Assembly: GCA_041477815.1 (NCBI GenBank)
Contig: JBGOUV010000062.1
Location: forward strand, 1-21,833
From: JBGOUV01 sp041477815
GTDB lineage: Bacteria > Acidobacteriota > Terriglobia > Bryobacterales > JACQDG01
DNA length: 21,833 bases
Direction: 5' to 3'
Every line of letters starts with the position of its first letter. Within the stretch, counting starts at the first letter, position 1. Below are positions 6,577 to 15,514 of this stretch, one piece after another. The position numbers were made by a program, and so were the translations under genes. Below the pieces are notes generated by a model. That model was not told the origin of the DNA. It ran no database searches and saw only the letters and a list, made by a program, of their open reading frames with translations.

Positions 6577-9500
6577 ATGAAACGCGCATTTTTGCTCTTT
6601 CTCTTGGTCGCCGCCGTAGTGTGCGCCCAATTTACTACCGCCAGCCTGGGGGGTACGGTCCGGGATTCCACCGGAGCCGTGGTTCCCGACGCCCGGGTCA
6701 CCGTTCGCAACACCGAGACCGGTTTCGTTCAGACGGTCGCGACCGACGCCACCGGATCGTTTCTCTTCTCCCGCCTTCCCCTCGGGCTCTATGAGCTGCG
6801 CGTCGAAAGGCAGGGATTCACGGGTTATGTCCAATCCGGAATCCAGCTTACCGTGGACCGGGCGGCGACCCAGAACGTGACCCTGCAGGTCGGGGCAGTG
6901 ACCGAGGTGGTGACGGTCCAGGCCGAGGCCGAGCTGATCCAGACCCGGACCGCCGCCGCCGGCCAGCTCGTCGACGAGAAGCGCATTGTGGAGCTGCCGT
7001 TGAATGGGCGGCGTCCGGAGCGGCTGGTCTACCTGGCTGCCGGAACCATCGACCTGGGCCGGAACTCCTGCCAGATCTGCGGCCACGGCGGCGTATATCC
7101 GGGCGAAGAGACGGCCGGGGTCAACGGCGCCGGCATCTACCAGGTGAACTTCCAGCTCGACGGCACCAGCCACAACGACACGTACATCAACGTCAGCCTG
7201 CCCTTCCCGAATCCGGACTCGGTGCAGGAGTTCAACCTGCAGGCCAGTAACTTCACGGCCGAATACGGCAACGCCGCGGGCGGCATCGTGAACATCATCA
7301 CCCGCTCGGGCACCAACGAGCTCCACGGCAGCGCCTTCGAGTTTCTCCGGAACGGAAAACTGAACGCACGGCAGTTCTTTGCGCCCAAGCAGGATCTTCT
7401 GAAGCGGAACCAGTTCGGCGGCAGTCTGGGCGGGCCCATCAAGAAAGACAAGCTCTTCTTCTTCGGCACCTATCAGGGGACGCGCCTGCGCAACACCCCG
7501 GCGGGGATTATCTCCTTCGTACCCACCGCCGAGGAGCGCAACGGCGACTTCTCCGGGCTGCTGCCCGGCCGCCAGCTGGTCGATCCGGTTTCCAGGGCCG
7601 CGGTGCCGGGCAACCGCATTCCGGCCAGCCGCATCAACCCGGTGGCGCAGTACTTCCTGAAGCGTGTCCCGCTGCCCAACGCCGGGGGACGGCAGGTGAG
7701 CTTCCCGGGCACGCCCATCATCCAAACCGAAAACCAGTTCATGATCAAGTCCGACTACACGGCGGGGAGACACCAGATCAGCGGGCGGTACTACTTCACC
7801 GATTTTGATGCGCCGCCGTTTGTGGGCCCCGAGAACATTCTAGCGGCCTCTTCCGCGGGCAACGCCGTCCGCGTGCAGAACATCTCCCTCAACCACACCT
7901 GGACGCTGTCGCCGACCCTGCTGGTGAACAGCACGTTCGGCGTGAACCGCCAGCGGGGCGGGTCGCTCTCGAGCGCCGATTTCGGGTTCGCGGCGGCGGG
8001 GGTGAAGGTCCTGGGACCGGAGCACGTCAAGAAGCTGAACGCCCCGCCGGAGCTGGCTATGTCCATTACCGGCGGTTTCGGCATCGGCACCAACCACCTG
8101 GGGGACTTCGATCGCGGGGACTTCACCGTCCGCGAGGTAGTGACAAAGATCAAAGGCGCCCACGAGCTGCGCTTCGGCGGCGAGGCCGTGCGGGTGCGCA
8201 ACCACGTGATCAATACCTTCCAGATGGCGGGCAACTTCAGCTTCAACGGCCAGCTTTCCGGTGACGGGCTGGCCGACTTCATGTTCGGCCGGGCGTCTCA
8301 ATACCGCCAGGGCGGCGGCGAGTTCAAGTTCCTGCTCGGCACGCGCTGGGGCTTCTTCGTCCAGGACAACTGGAAGGTAAGCGACCGCCTGTCGCTCAAC
8401 CTGGGCGTGCGCTGGGATCCCTACCTCCCCTATTACGACCGCGAGGGCCGGGTGTTGTGCTTCCAGCCGGGGACCACGCAGCGGTCCAAGCGGTATCCCG
8501 GCGCACCGCTGGGATTCCTGTACGGCGGCGAGAACAACGATCCGGGTTGCCCGGTGGGCGGCTCCGAGCCTAACTGGGCGAACATCGGCCCGCGCCTCGG
8601 CCTGGCCTACCGGCTGACCCAGGACGGCAAGACCAGCCTCCGCCTCGGCAGCGGCTTCTACTACACCCCCATCCAGGCCAGCAACTACAACCCCTTCGCC
8701 AACGTAGCGCCGTTTGCCGGAACCTTCACCATCACCGACGTGGCCTTCGAAGACCCCTTCGGCAGCAAGGGGCAGGCTAACCCGTTTCCGTCGAACTTCG
8801 GGCCCGACGTGCCGGGGCCGGAGTTCGTGTTCGCTCCCCTCAACGACGTCCGAGCGTATTTCGCCAAGGACTACAAGATCCCGCAGTTGATCACGTGGTC
8901 GGCGCGCCTGGAGCGGCAGCTCGGCCAGGACTGGGTGGCGACCGTCGCCTACATGGGAAACAAGGGCAGCTTCCAACAGCTTGGGATGTCGGAGAATCCG
9001 GCGATTTTCCGGACCGGCGCCACCGTGGGCAACACCCAGGATCGCCGCGTGTATCCGGGCTTCGGTCCGGTGGTCCGCAACGACGGCGCGGGCAACTCCA
9101 GCTATCACTCGCTCCAGACGAACCTGGAGAAGCGCTTCGGTCACGGATTCTCCATCCTCGCCAACTACACCTGGTCCAAGAACATCGACGACCTGTCGGC
9201 GGCCAACCCGTTCAACCGCACCATCAGCCGGGGCCTGGGGGGCTTCGATGTCCCGCACAACTTCAAGTTCTCGAACCTGTGGGACCTGCCCAAGCTGCCG
9301 GTGAGCCCCGCCCTCGGGAAGCTGCTGAACGGCTGGCAGTTGAACTCCATCCTGGTGCGGCAGAGCGGGTTCCCGTTCACCGTGAGCAGCGGCGTAGACA
9401 ACTCCTTTAGCGGCGTCGGCAGCGACCGGGCGGACTACATCGGCGGCAACGCCAACCTGAGCGACAGCCGGTCGCTGAACGACAAGCTGCTGCAGTGGTT

Positions 9501-9786
9501 CGATACGACGCGGTTTGTGCCCAACGCTCCGGGCACGTTCGGAAACTCGGGCCGTAGTATCCTGCGCGGGCCGGGGTTCTTCAATACCGACCTGGGCGTG
9601 CTGAAGCAGACCAGCGTTACGGAGCGGATGAGCCTGCAGTTCCGCGCCGAGTTCTTCAATGTATTCAATCACCCCAACTTCCGGCTGCCGACCAGCAACA
9701 TCTCGTCGTCGCAGAAGGGCCGGATCACGGCGGTGATCGACGACAACCAGCGTATCATACAGTTCGGATTGAAGCTGCTGTTCTGA
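6577..9786 (+). CDS. Oar-like TonB-dependent receptor with N-terminal carboxypeptidase-regulatory-like domain
   Basis: A 1,069-residue outer-membrane protein. Residues 1-18 (MKRAFLLFLLVAAVVCAQ) are a signal peptide. Residues about 22-100 form a carboxypeptidase-D regulatory-like beta-sandwich (GGTVRDSTGAVVPDARVTVR, then GSFLFSRLPLGLYELRVERQ). The plug follows at about 110-240, with LPLNGRRPERLVYLAAG and YGNAAGGIVNIITRSGTNEL. The rest is the barrel, with repeated aromatic strands (FFVQDNWKVSDRLSLNLGVR) and the end RAEFFNVFNHPNF...FGLKLLF, whose terminal phenylalanine fits the outer-membrane assembly signal. Such receptors are numerous in Acidobacteriota and are thought to import large or carbohydrate substrates; the ligand is unknown. 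The next gene follows after 2 bp, hinting at co-transcription with the glycan locus. No inactivating change is seen. Confidence 0.95.
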   Translation: MKRAFLLFLLVAAVVCAQFTTASLGGTVRDSTGAVVPDARVTVRNTETGFVQTVATDATGSFLFSRLPLGLYELRVERQGFTGYVQSGIQLTVDRAATQNVTLQVGAVTEVVTVQAEAELIQTRTAAAGQLVDEKRIVELPLNGRRPERLVYLAAGTIDLGRNSCQICGHGGVYPGEETAGVNGAGIYQVNFQLDGTSHNDTYINVSLPFPNPDSVQEFNLQASNFTAEYGNAAGGIVNIITRSGTNELHGSAFEFLRNGKLNARQFFAPKQDLLKRNQFGGSLGGPIKKDKLFFFGTYQGTRLRNTPAGIISFVPTAEERNGDFSGLLPGRQLVDPVSRAAVPGNRIPASRINPVAQYFLKRVPLPNAGGRQVSFPGTPIIQTENQFMIKSDYTAGRHQISGRYYFTDFDAPPFVGPENILAASSAGNAVRVQNISLNHTWTLSPTLLVNSTFGVNRQRGGSLSSADFGFAAAGVKVLGPEHVKKLNAPPELAMSITGGFGIGTNHLGDFDRGDFTVREVVTKIKGAHELRFGGEAVRVRNHVINTFQMAGNFSFNGQLSGDGLADFMFGRASQYRQGGGEFKFLLGTRWGFFVQDNWKVSDRLSLNLGVRWDPYLPYYDREGRVLCFQPGTTQRSKRYPGAPLGFLYGGENNDPGCPVGGSEPNWANIGPRLGLAYRLTQDGKTSLRLGSGFYYTPIQASNYNPFANVAPFAGTFTITDVAFEDPFGSKGQANPFPSNFGPDVPGPEFVFAPLNDVRAYFAKDYKIPQLITWSARLERQLGQDWVATVAYMGNKGSFQQLGMSENPAIFRTGATVGNTQDRRVYPGFGPVVRNDGAGNSSYHSLQTNLEKRFGHGFSILANYTWSKNIDDLSAANPFNRTISRGLGGFDVPHNFKFSNLWDLPKLPVSPALGKLLNGWQLNSILVRQSGFPFTVSSGVDNSFSGVGSDRADYIGGNANLSDSRSLNDKLLQWFDTTRFVPNAPGTFGNSGRSILRGPGFFNTDLGVLKQTSVTERMSLQFRAEFFNVFNHPNFRLPTSNISSSQKGRITAVIDDNQRIIQFGLKLLF

Positions 9787-9788
9787 CG

Positions 9789-10796
9789 GTGGGACTTCGC
9801 CACTTCAAATCGAGAGCCCAGAGCCGGCCGCGAACGTGGGCGCTGGCGCCGTCGGCGTATTGGGGAGGGGAGCCCGGCCTGCGGGACGCGTTTGTGAGCG
9901 CGGAATATGCGCAATTGCATCCCGTGGATGTAAACTTCAATAATATCTGGCAGTTGATCGGAGTGCGCTTTTGGGAACGAGAGGGAGGCTTCACGCTGTC
10001 GCTGCGGTGGCGGTGCCTGCGGAAAGTGAACGGCTGGCTGCACTGTTTCGCGCACCTGGCGGGCGAGGCGGGCCAGGACCTGGGGTGGCTGTCTCACGAC
10101 CTCCTGGGAGCCGAGCCCCAACCAGCCGAGTGGGCGCCGGGGGACGAGGGATACGAGACGAGGCATCTGGAGTTGGGGCCGAGATCGGGCCGCGGGGGCT
10201 GCCTGACGCTCGGGCCGCACGGGTACGAAATCCAGCACCGGGACGGCGGCGCGTCGGAGGCGCGACTAACGCTGGCGCTCTGCGATGGCGTGACCGGAGA
10301 GCGTCTGGCGGTGGCGTCGTCAACGTTGCCGGTCGATGAGACCTGTACGGCCGTGGTACTAACAGCCGGCACGGTACCGGGCTCCGAGGTGGTGTTCCGC
10401 AGGGGGCCGCTGCGGCCGTGCCGGGTGGCGTTCGACGGAGGACTGGAGCTGACCGGATACGCGGTGACGCATGGGGAAAACACGCTCTTGGTGCGGCTGC
10501 ACTGGAGGGCGCCGGAGCGGGACGCGGAGCCGGTGCGGTTTTTCGGGCATGGCGTGGCCCAAACCGACGCGGAGGCGGAGTCGCTGCTCAGCTTTGACCA
10601 GGAGTTGTGCCTGGAGCAACGCCTGCGGGGACGGGAGTTCGAGTTCGACATCTTCCGGACGATCGACGGGGGAGCTGCGCCGGCCTTTCTGCGCGGCGGA
10701 GTATGCAGGTCCAAGGGACTGGAGCGGCTGGTTATCCGGGCCAGCAGCGTGGAATGCCACGAGCAGGCGCGCTGTTTCTTTCTTCCCCTGACATGA
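9789..10796 (+). CDS. Uncharacterised protein with two related beta-rich halves
   Basis: A 335-residue protein read from GTG 9789, 2 bp after the receptor stop. No family was recognised. It has no signal peptide or membrane segment. Two internally similar stretches are visible. In the first half, LIGVRFWEREGGFTLSLRWR is followed by WLHCFAHLAGEAG. In the second half, LTGYAVTHGENTLLVRLHWR is followed by VRFFGHGVAQTD. Each has the pattern L-x-G...TL-x-L/V-x-L-x-WR...F-x-H, which suggests a duplicated beta-sandwich, perhaps glycan-binding. It ends in an ATGA overlap with the next gene, a methyltransferase, which supports translation to this stop. The start is uncertain: no Shine-Dalgarno site is evident, and an internal start would shorten the first half. 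Confidence 0.75.
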   Translation: MGLRHFKSRAQSRPRTWALAPSAYWGGEPGLRDAFVSAEYAQLHPVDVNFNNIWQLIGVRFWEREGGFTLSLRWRCLRKVNGWLHCFAHLAGEAGQDLGWLSHDLLGAEPQPAEWAPGDEGYETRHLELGPRSGRGGCLTLGPHGYEIQHRDGGASEARLTLALCDGVTGERLAVASSTLPVDETCTAVVLTAGTVPGSEVVFRRGPLRPCRVAFDGGLELTGYAVTHGENTLLVRLHWRAPERDAEPVRFFGHGVAQTDAEAESLLSFDQELCLEQRLRGREFEFDIFRTIDGGAAPAFLRGGVCRSKGLERLVIRASSVECHEQARCFFLPLT

Positions 10797-11557
10797 TCCG
10801 CTCGCTGCTGGCTCATCCGCTGACGCGGGGGCTGGACATCGACGACCCGCGCACCACCGAACTGCGCCGCCAGGTGGTGCAGCAGAAGCCCTTCCTGCGG
10901 CGAATCTACGAGGAATGGTATACGGCGATGGCGGCAGCGGTGCCGGCGGGCGAGGGAAGCGTGGTGGAGCTGGGATCCGGGCCGGGATTTCTGGAGCAGT
11001 TTATTCCCGGACTCATCACCACCGAGATTCTGTATTGCCGTGGGGTGCAGGCGGTGCTGGACGGCAGCGCGCTGCCGTTCCGGGAAGGGAGCCTGCGCGG
11101 GATCGTCATGTCCGGCGTGCTGCACCATCTGCCCGAGCCGCGGCGGTTTTTCCGGGAGGCGGCGCGGGCGGTGCGTCCGGGTGGGGCGGTCATCCTGCAC
11201 GAGCCGTGGGTGTCGGAGTGGTCGCGGTTCGTCTACCGGCGGCTGCACTACGAGCCGTTCAACGAGCGCGCCAGTTGGGAGTGCGCGGGGGAGGGGCCGC
11301 TGTCGCGGGCCAATAACGCGCTGCCTTGGATTGTGTTCGAGCGCGACCGGGTGGCGTTTGAGCGGGAATTCCCCCAGTGGCGGGTGGACCGGATCGAACC
11401 AGGTATGCCCTTCCGATACCTGTTCTCAGGCGGGGTGACCATGCGGGACCTCATGCCCGGGCCGGCCTTCGGGTTGTTCCGGTGGGTGGAGCGCCGCATG
11501 CAGCCGTGGATGAAGACCTGGGCCATGTTCGCGGTGATCCGGCTGGTGCGCCTATGA
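10793..11557 (+). CDS. Class I SAM-dependent methyltransferase (methyltransferase 11 type)
   Basis: 254 residues. The SAM-binding motif I is VVELGSGPGFLEQFIP (about 57-72), followed by DGSALPFREGSLRGIVMSGV, LHHLPEPRRFFREAARAVRP and GGAVILHEP, the usual motif order of the UbiE/methyltransferase-11 group. A helical region rich in aromatic and arginine residues follows (EWSRFVYRRLHYEPFNERAS) and the C-terminus is partly hydrophobic (PWMKTWAMFAVIRLV), possibly for membrane association. ATG 10793 was chosen because it overlaps the preceding stop (ATGA) and starts the recognisable N-terminus (MIRSLLAHPLTRGLDIDDPR). Methyltransferases of this kind in glycan loci often methylate sugars or lipid-linked intermediates. 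The substrate here is unknown. Confidence 0.9.
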   Translation: MIRSLLAHPLTRGLDIDDPRTTELRRQVVQQKPFLRRIYEEWYTAMAAAVPAGEGSVVELGSGPGFLEQFIPGLITTEILYCRGVQAVLDGSALPFREGSLRGIVMSGVLHHLPEPRRFFREAARAVRPGGAVILHEPWVSEWSRFVYRRLHYEPFNERASWECAGEGPLSRANNALPWIVFERDRVAFEREFPQWRVDRIEPGMPFRYLFSGGVTMRDLMPGPAFGLFRWVERRMQPWMKTWAMFAVIRLVRL

Positions 11558-11908
11558 CGCCGGGCGGTAGTCGCCCTGACCTTTCTGTTCGCGCTGGGGT
11601 GGCCGGCGCCGCCCGGCGGGCTGATGGTGTTGATCCTGGTCGTGGCTAACGCCAGCTTCCTGAACGTGGCGGCAGGACGGATGGTGTGGCTGGCAACGGC
11701 GCTGGCGGGGCTGCGGATTCGGTATACTTACCTGTTGCGGACAGGCGGCGTGTTCCAGATTGCGGCGGAGCGACGTTCTGAACCGGCGATCCGCTGGAGA
11801 CGCCGGCGCTCCGCCTGGAGGCGGGACCGAACACCATCGTCTGGAAGCCTCTCAACGGGACGGCGGAGAAGGTTCCGGTATCGGAGATCACCGGTGGTGG
11901 AGGATTTG
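11554..11908 (+). pseudogene. Probable remnant of a membrane or envelope protein gene between two methyltransferases
   Basis: An ATG at 11554 overlaps the preceding stop (ATGA), but its own frame ends after 31 codons. A better-looking protein is spread over two other frames. From 11558 the next frame reads RRAVVALTFLFALGWPAPPG, then LMVLILVVANASFLNVAAGR, MVWLATALAGLRIRYTYLLR, which is strongly hydrophobic. From about 11794 a third frame reads LETPALRLEAGPNTIVWKPL and NGTAEKVPVSEITGGGG, which looks like the end of a beta-rich domain. Shifts just after the ATG and near 11780 would join them. I do not recognise the parent. The block could be a decayed gene or affected by sequencing errors; otherwise this 351-bp gap holds no intact gene. 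Confidence 0.4.
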
Positions 11909-12577
11909 ATGGAAGACGTGCAGTTGGTCGTCCCGCCCGAGCTGGGAAGCGAGATGTCGGGGCCGACCGACCCGATTCCCTATTACTTTCGAGGCTGGGG
12001 CGTCGGAAGGCTCTTCCGGCAGCGGATCGTGATGGGGCTGGAGATGCTGCCGCTGCCACCGGGGGCGCGGGTACTGGAGGTAGGCTACGGCGCGGGCCTG
12101 GTGCTCTACAACCTGGCGCGGCAGGGGGCCTGTATGCATGGTCTGGATCTGGACGCGGACCCGGAGGCCATCGGAGGGAAGCTGCAGAGGCTGGGGGTGG
12201 AGGCCCGGCTGGTGCGGGGGTCGGTGCTGGACATGCGAAAGTATTACGAAAACGGGACCTTCCATGCGGTGGTGTGCTTCTCGACCATGGAGCACCTCCC
12301 GGACGCAGGCGCGGCACTGGACGAGATGGACCGGGTGACGGCGAGCGGGGGATACCTGCTGGTGGGGATGCCGGCGGTGAACTCCTTTATGGAGGTGGCG
12401 TTTCGGGCGATCGGGTTTCGGAATATCGACCACCACCACGTGACCACGCCGGCGCAGGTGCGGGAGATCATCCAGGCGCAGGGAGAGCGCTGGGAGTCGT
12501 CGAGCCGGAAACTGCCGGCGGCGGCTCCGTTCTGGGCGGCCCTATATCATACGTTCCTGCTGAGAAAGAGGCGCTAG
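11909..12577 (+). CDS. Class I SAM-dependent methyltransferase
   Basis: 222 residues. Motif I is ARVLEVGYGAGLVLYNLARQ (about 52-71), with the ribose-binding acidic end of strand 2 in MHGLDLDADPEAIGG. Later motifs are FHAVVCFSTMEHLPDAGAAL and DRVTASGGYLLVGMPAVNSF. A histidine cluster (NIDHHHVTTPAQVREII) follows. ATG 11909 is preceded by GGAGG at 11899-11903 with 5-bp spacing, which decides the start; an open extension upstream in the same frame has arginine-rich, non-protein-like content. It is the second methyltransferase of the locus and converges on the large membrane-protein gene. The substrate is unknown; a glycan or lipid-linked sugar is inferred from the neighbours. Confidence 0.88.
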   Translation: MEDVQLVVPPELGSEMSGPTDPIPYYFRGWGVGRLFRQRIVMGLEMLPLPPGARVLEVGYGAGLVLYNLARQGACMHGLDLDADPEAIGGKLQRLGVEARLVRGSVLDMRKYYENGTFHAVVCFSTMEHLPDAGAALDEMDRVTASGGYLLVGMPAVNSFMEVAFRAIGFRNIDHHHVTTPAQVREIIQAQGERWESSSRKLPAAAPFWAALYHTFLLRKRR

Positions 12578-12599
12578 ACTGCTGCGGATTGTGTTCGAG

Positions 12600-12638
12600 C
12601 GGGAGTGTGCTCCCGGCGGCGGGTGGACCGGCGCCGGT
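12600..12638. terminator. Weak hairpins between convergent genes
   Basis: The 60-bp gap between convergent stops contains the hairpin CGGGAG-TGTG-CTCCCG (12600-12615) and a perfect palindrome ACCGGCGCCGGT (12627-12638). No T tract follows either one, so any terminator function would be factor-dependent or absent. Reported because it is the only structure in the convergent junction. Confidence 0.25.
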
Positions 12639-15493
12639 CAGAAGCCGGCCACGAACAACCGGCCGACGGCAGGGCGATTGTCCGGCGCGGGCAAACGCTG
12701 AAAGCGGGAGAAGAGGAGATCGACGCGGCGTCGGCCCGGCCGGAACGGGACGGCGGCCAGCAGCTCGAAGTCGCCGGGCCGCAAAGTCTGCTTCAGAAGC
12801 TCCCTGCCGTCCACCAGAACGCGCGCCTCGCACGAGAAATCGGGGTCGTCAATCCTGGGAACGACCCCGCGAATGGTGAGAAGGCTGCGCCCCGGAGGTT
12901 GAGAGAGCTGAAAATAGGCCTGTTCGGAGATCCACCCGTCTTCATAGATACCCGCGTATTCCAGGTCCTGGTCGGTCAAGTCGCGGGGGAAGGCAGCGAC
13001 GCGGGCAGGGGCGCGCAAGGAGCGGTATTGCTCGTCTGAGAGGAGCGAGATGTCGCGGGCGAAGGCGACCAGGGTGCGGGTATCCAACCGCAGGTCGAGA
13101 CCATAGAGGCGCATGAGGCCGGTCCGCCGCTGGGGGAAAGGGGTGCCGCCGACGCCCATGTCAAGGGCGAGGTAGTAGCGGCCGCCGATTTTCTGTGGGA
13201 CCACCGGAGGCGAGAAGACGCGGGCGGAGCCGCGCGAGGGGAGAGGGAAGGGGACGCGCGTTTCGCCGACCACCTGGGCGGGGGGGAGAAGATTGGCAGC
13301 GTCCCCTTTCAGGCTGCTGGTGAGGTTCAGGGCCAGGCGGGGGGAAGCCGCCGGGTTGAGGACCTCCAGGAGCATGTAGCGGCCGGCGCCGGCCATGGAG
13401 GCGCCGGGGATCATGGGATCAGGCTCCACCTGAAACAGCGACACGAGCGAGCGAATTCCCTGGTAATACCCCTGGCCGAGGTCGGAGTTGATAAAGATCA
13501 GATGATTGGAGACCGTGGAGAGGGGAGCGATGCGGTAATTGTCGCGATTACCCGGGGGAAAGCTGCGCCGGTTGAGGACCGTTTGAGGGGGGCCGTCGCT
13601 GATGACGGCGACGGACTTGGGGTCGTACCCGGGCGGGATCAAGCCGACGTCTTGATAGAACTGGAAGGCGCGCGGCGGATCCTGCCGCAGGTCGAAGCTG
13701 CGGGGGACCCAGTCGCCACGGCATTCCCGCAGAAGGCGCCCGGCGCGGACCAGCATCTCTTGGGGCAGCGACGTGATCCAGGCGGTCTGGAAGCGATCGA
13801 GGGCCCGCGCGGTAAACGCACTAGCGATCTGGCCCATATAGTCGTTGGCCGGCCAGGAGAAGACCCGCCCGCGGAGACAAATGCCGTGGAACTTACTGAT
13901 GACTACGTTGAGTGTGTCGGCGATGACGTAGGGCTGGGGCAGTTGTGCGGAGGCGCGCAGGAGGGCTGAGATCATGTGGCTGGAGGAGGCGTAGGGAACC
14001 TCCACCAGCCCGCCCGGCTGACCCCGGCTGCGGTCCACGTAGTGGTCAACGGCCGGCAAGCCGGCCAGGCAGAAGACGATCACAGGCGCCGCCGCGGCCA
14101 GTCGCGGGAGAGGGCGGGCCCAAGCGACCACCATCGATCCGATGAGAAACGGTTGCAGGTACATGGCCAGCTTGAAGGTAGCGAAATCGAGCCGCTGCGC
14201 GAAAAAGTAGTAGCCCATGCCCGTGAAAACGAGGCCCAGGGCGGAAACAGGCTCGGCGCGTGCAGTCCCCCACGCCATGGCCAGAGTAGCGGCGAGCAGC
14301 GCGACCCCACCGGCCAGGATCGCCGCCGACAGCCACGGCTCCGGCGCGGACCCTTGGTCCAGCGGCAGGAATCCCCAGAGGTTGGCGAGGCCGCTGGGGA
14401 TCAGGTAGAAGGGAAAGAGGGACTCGGTAGCGGCGGCGCGCTCCAGGCCGACGCCGGCCTGCTGCCTCAGAAAGTCGATAGCGATCACGCCGGGACGGTT
14501 CACCACCAGGGCGGCGGTGAAGCCGGTCCAGCACCAGGAGCGGAGGCCCCGCGCCAGGTCGAGCCGGCGCCGGGCCAGACCGATGACTACCCACAAACCG
14601 AAGGCGAGGGCCAGAAACGGCAGCAGTTCAGGGTAGACGAGGATCAGAGCGGAAAGAACCAGTCCGGTGAGGACGCTCTCTCGAAGCAGGGCGGCCGGCG
14701 AGCCGGCGAAGCGGGCGCGGAAGAGCAGGACGGCAGCACCCAAGAGTAAGACCATGCCGAAGACCTGGCCGATGAGCTGGTACAAAGTGCCGAGGACGGT
14801 GAGGGCGGAACAGCTCATCCACAGGCAAACGAGCCAGGCCGCGAGGCGGCGCCACCGTCCGGTGAAGACGAGGGCGCCGGAGACGCCGACCAGGACCAGA
14901 TGGAGAGCGACGATTACCGGCATGAAGGCCTGCAGCCCGTTCAACCCGGTGCAACTCATGACCCAAGCCAGCGTCAGATCGGCGCCGGCCCGGATTCCTG
15001 CTACAGCGTGCATAAACCAGAAGTGGAGGGTGACGTCGCGATTCAGCAGCAGCGCTTCGCGGTCCGGCGGGTCGGTGAATCCGTGGTGGAGCGCGCGAGT
15101 GGCGCCCATCACGTAGTTGGTCATGTCGTCGTTGCCGTAGCTGACCCAGTCGAAACCGAACTGGAGCATGGGACGGCCGATGAGGAGGAGGGCAAACAGC
15201 AGGACGACGCCGAAAGGCGCCAGGCGGCGGATCGGAAAGACGGGTCGGACGCGAACCAGCGCCGCTCCGGCGGCCAGGAACAGGACGATGGCGAGCGCGG
15301 GGCCGAAGCGCCCTACCGGGACGCCGCAGCGATTCAGCCAGTACACGCAAAGGACTACGGCGGCAGCACCCACGGCCGGGGCGAGCAACCAGGACTGGAG
15401 GACGTTGCGGCGTGAATGGAGAACGGAAACCAGCGCCAGCCCGAGCAGGAGCCAGTAGAGAAACAGACCGATGCCAAGCGCCAGCGCAGCCAC
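12638..15493 (-). CDS. Large polytopic membrane protein, GT-C-like architecture, with C-terminal beta-rich module
   Basis: 951 residues. About the first 505 contain roughly a dozen hydrophobic helices, starting with LALGIGLFLYWLLLGLALVS. A long loop after the fourth carries FDWVSYGNDDMTNYVMGATR; an acidic pair in the first large extracytoplasmic loop is typical of GT-C glycosyltransferases, which use lipid-linked donors. Residues ~506-870 are soluble, presumably periplasmic. Residues 872-951 form a module (LTIRGVVPRIDDPDF, VLVDGRELLKQTLRPGDFEL, RRVDLLFSRFQRLPAPD) that resembles the C-terminus of the GT2 gene at 18055. No named family was recognised; O-antigen polymerase/ligase-like function is an alternative. 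The gene follows the methyltransferase at 15515 by 21 bp on the same strand. The frame is intact throughout. Confidence 0.85.
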   Translation of the reverse strand: MAALALGIGLFLYWLLLGLALVSVLHSRRNVLQSWLLAPAVGAAAVVLCVYWLNRCGVPVGRFGPALAIVLFLAAGAALVRVRPVFPIRRLAPFGVVLLFALLLIGRPMLQFGFDWVSYGNDDMTNYVMGATRALHHGFTDPPDREALLLNRDVTLHFWFMHAVAGIRAGADLTLAWVMSCTGLNGLQAFMPVIVALHLVLVGVSGALVFTGRWRRLAAWLVCLWMSCSALTVLGTLYQLIGQVFGMVLLLGAAVLLFRARFAGSPAALLRESVLTGLVLSALILVYPELLPFLALAFGLWVVIGLARRRLDLARGLRSWCWTGFTAALVVNRPGVIAIDFLRQQAGVGLERAAATESLFPFYLIPSGLANLWGFLPLDQGSAPEPWLSAAILAGGVALLAATLAMAWGTARAEPVSALGLVFTGMGYYFFAQRLDFATFKLAMYLQPFLIGSMVVAWARPLPRLAAAAPVIVFCLAGLPAVDHYVDRSRGQPGGLVEVPYASSSHMISALLRASAQLPQPYVIADTLNVVISKFHGICLRGRVFSWPANDYMGQIASAFTARALDRFQTAWITSLPQEMLVRAGRLLRECRGDWVPRSFDLRQDPPRAFQFYQDVGLIPPGYDPKSVAVISDGPPQTVLNRRSFPPGNRDNYRIAPLSTVSNHLIFINSDLGQGYYQGIRSLVSLFQVEPDPMIPGASMAGAGRYMLLEVLNPAASPRLALNLTSSLKGDAANLLPPAQVVGETRVPFPLPSRGSARVFSPPVVPQKIGGRYYLALDMGVGGTPFPQRRTGLMRLYGLDLRLDTRTLVAFARDISLLSDEQYRSLRAPARVAAFPRDLTDQDLEYAGIYEDGWISEQAYFQLSQPPGRSLLTIRGVVPRIDDPDFSCEARVLVDGRELLKQTLRPGDFELLAAVPFRPGRRRVDLLFSRFQRLPAPDNRPAVGRLFVAGF

Positions 15494-15514
15494 TCTGGGA
15501 TTATCTCAGGCCGG

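Noticed and set aside
7840..9672. Minus-strand open frame of 610 codons, and another at 6559-7773
   Set aside because: Antisense shadows of the TonB receptor, which is intact with signal peptide, plug and terminal phenylalanine.
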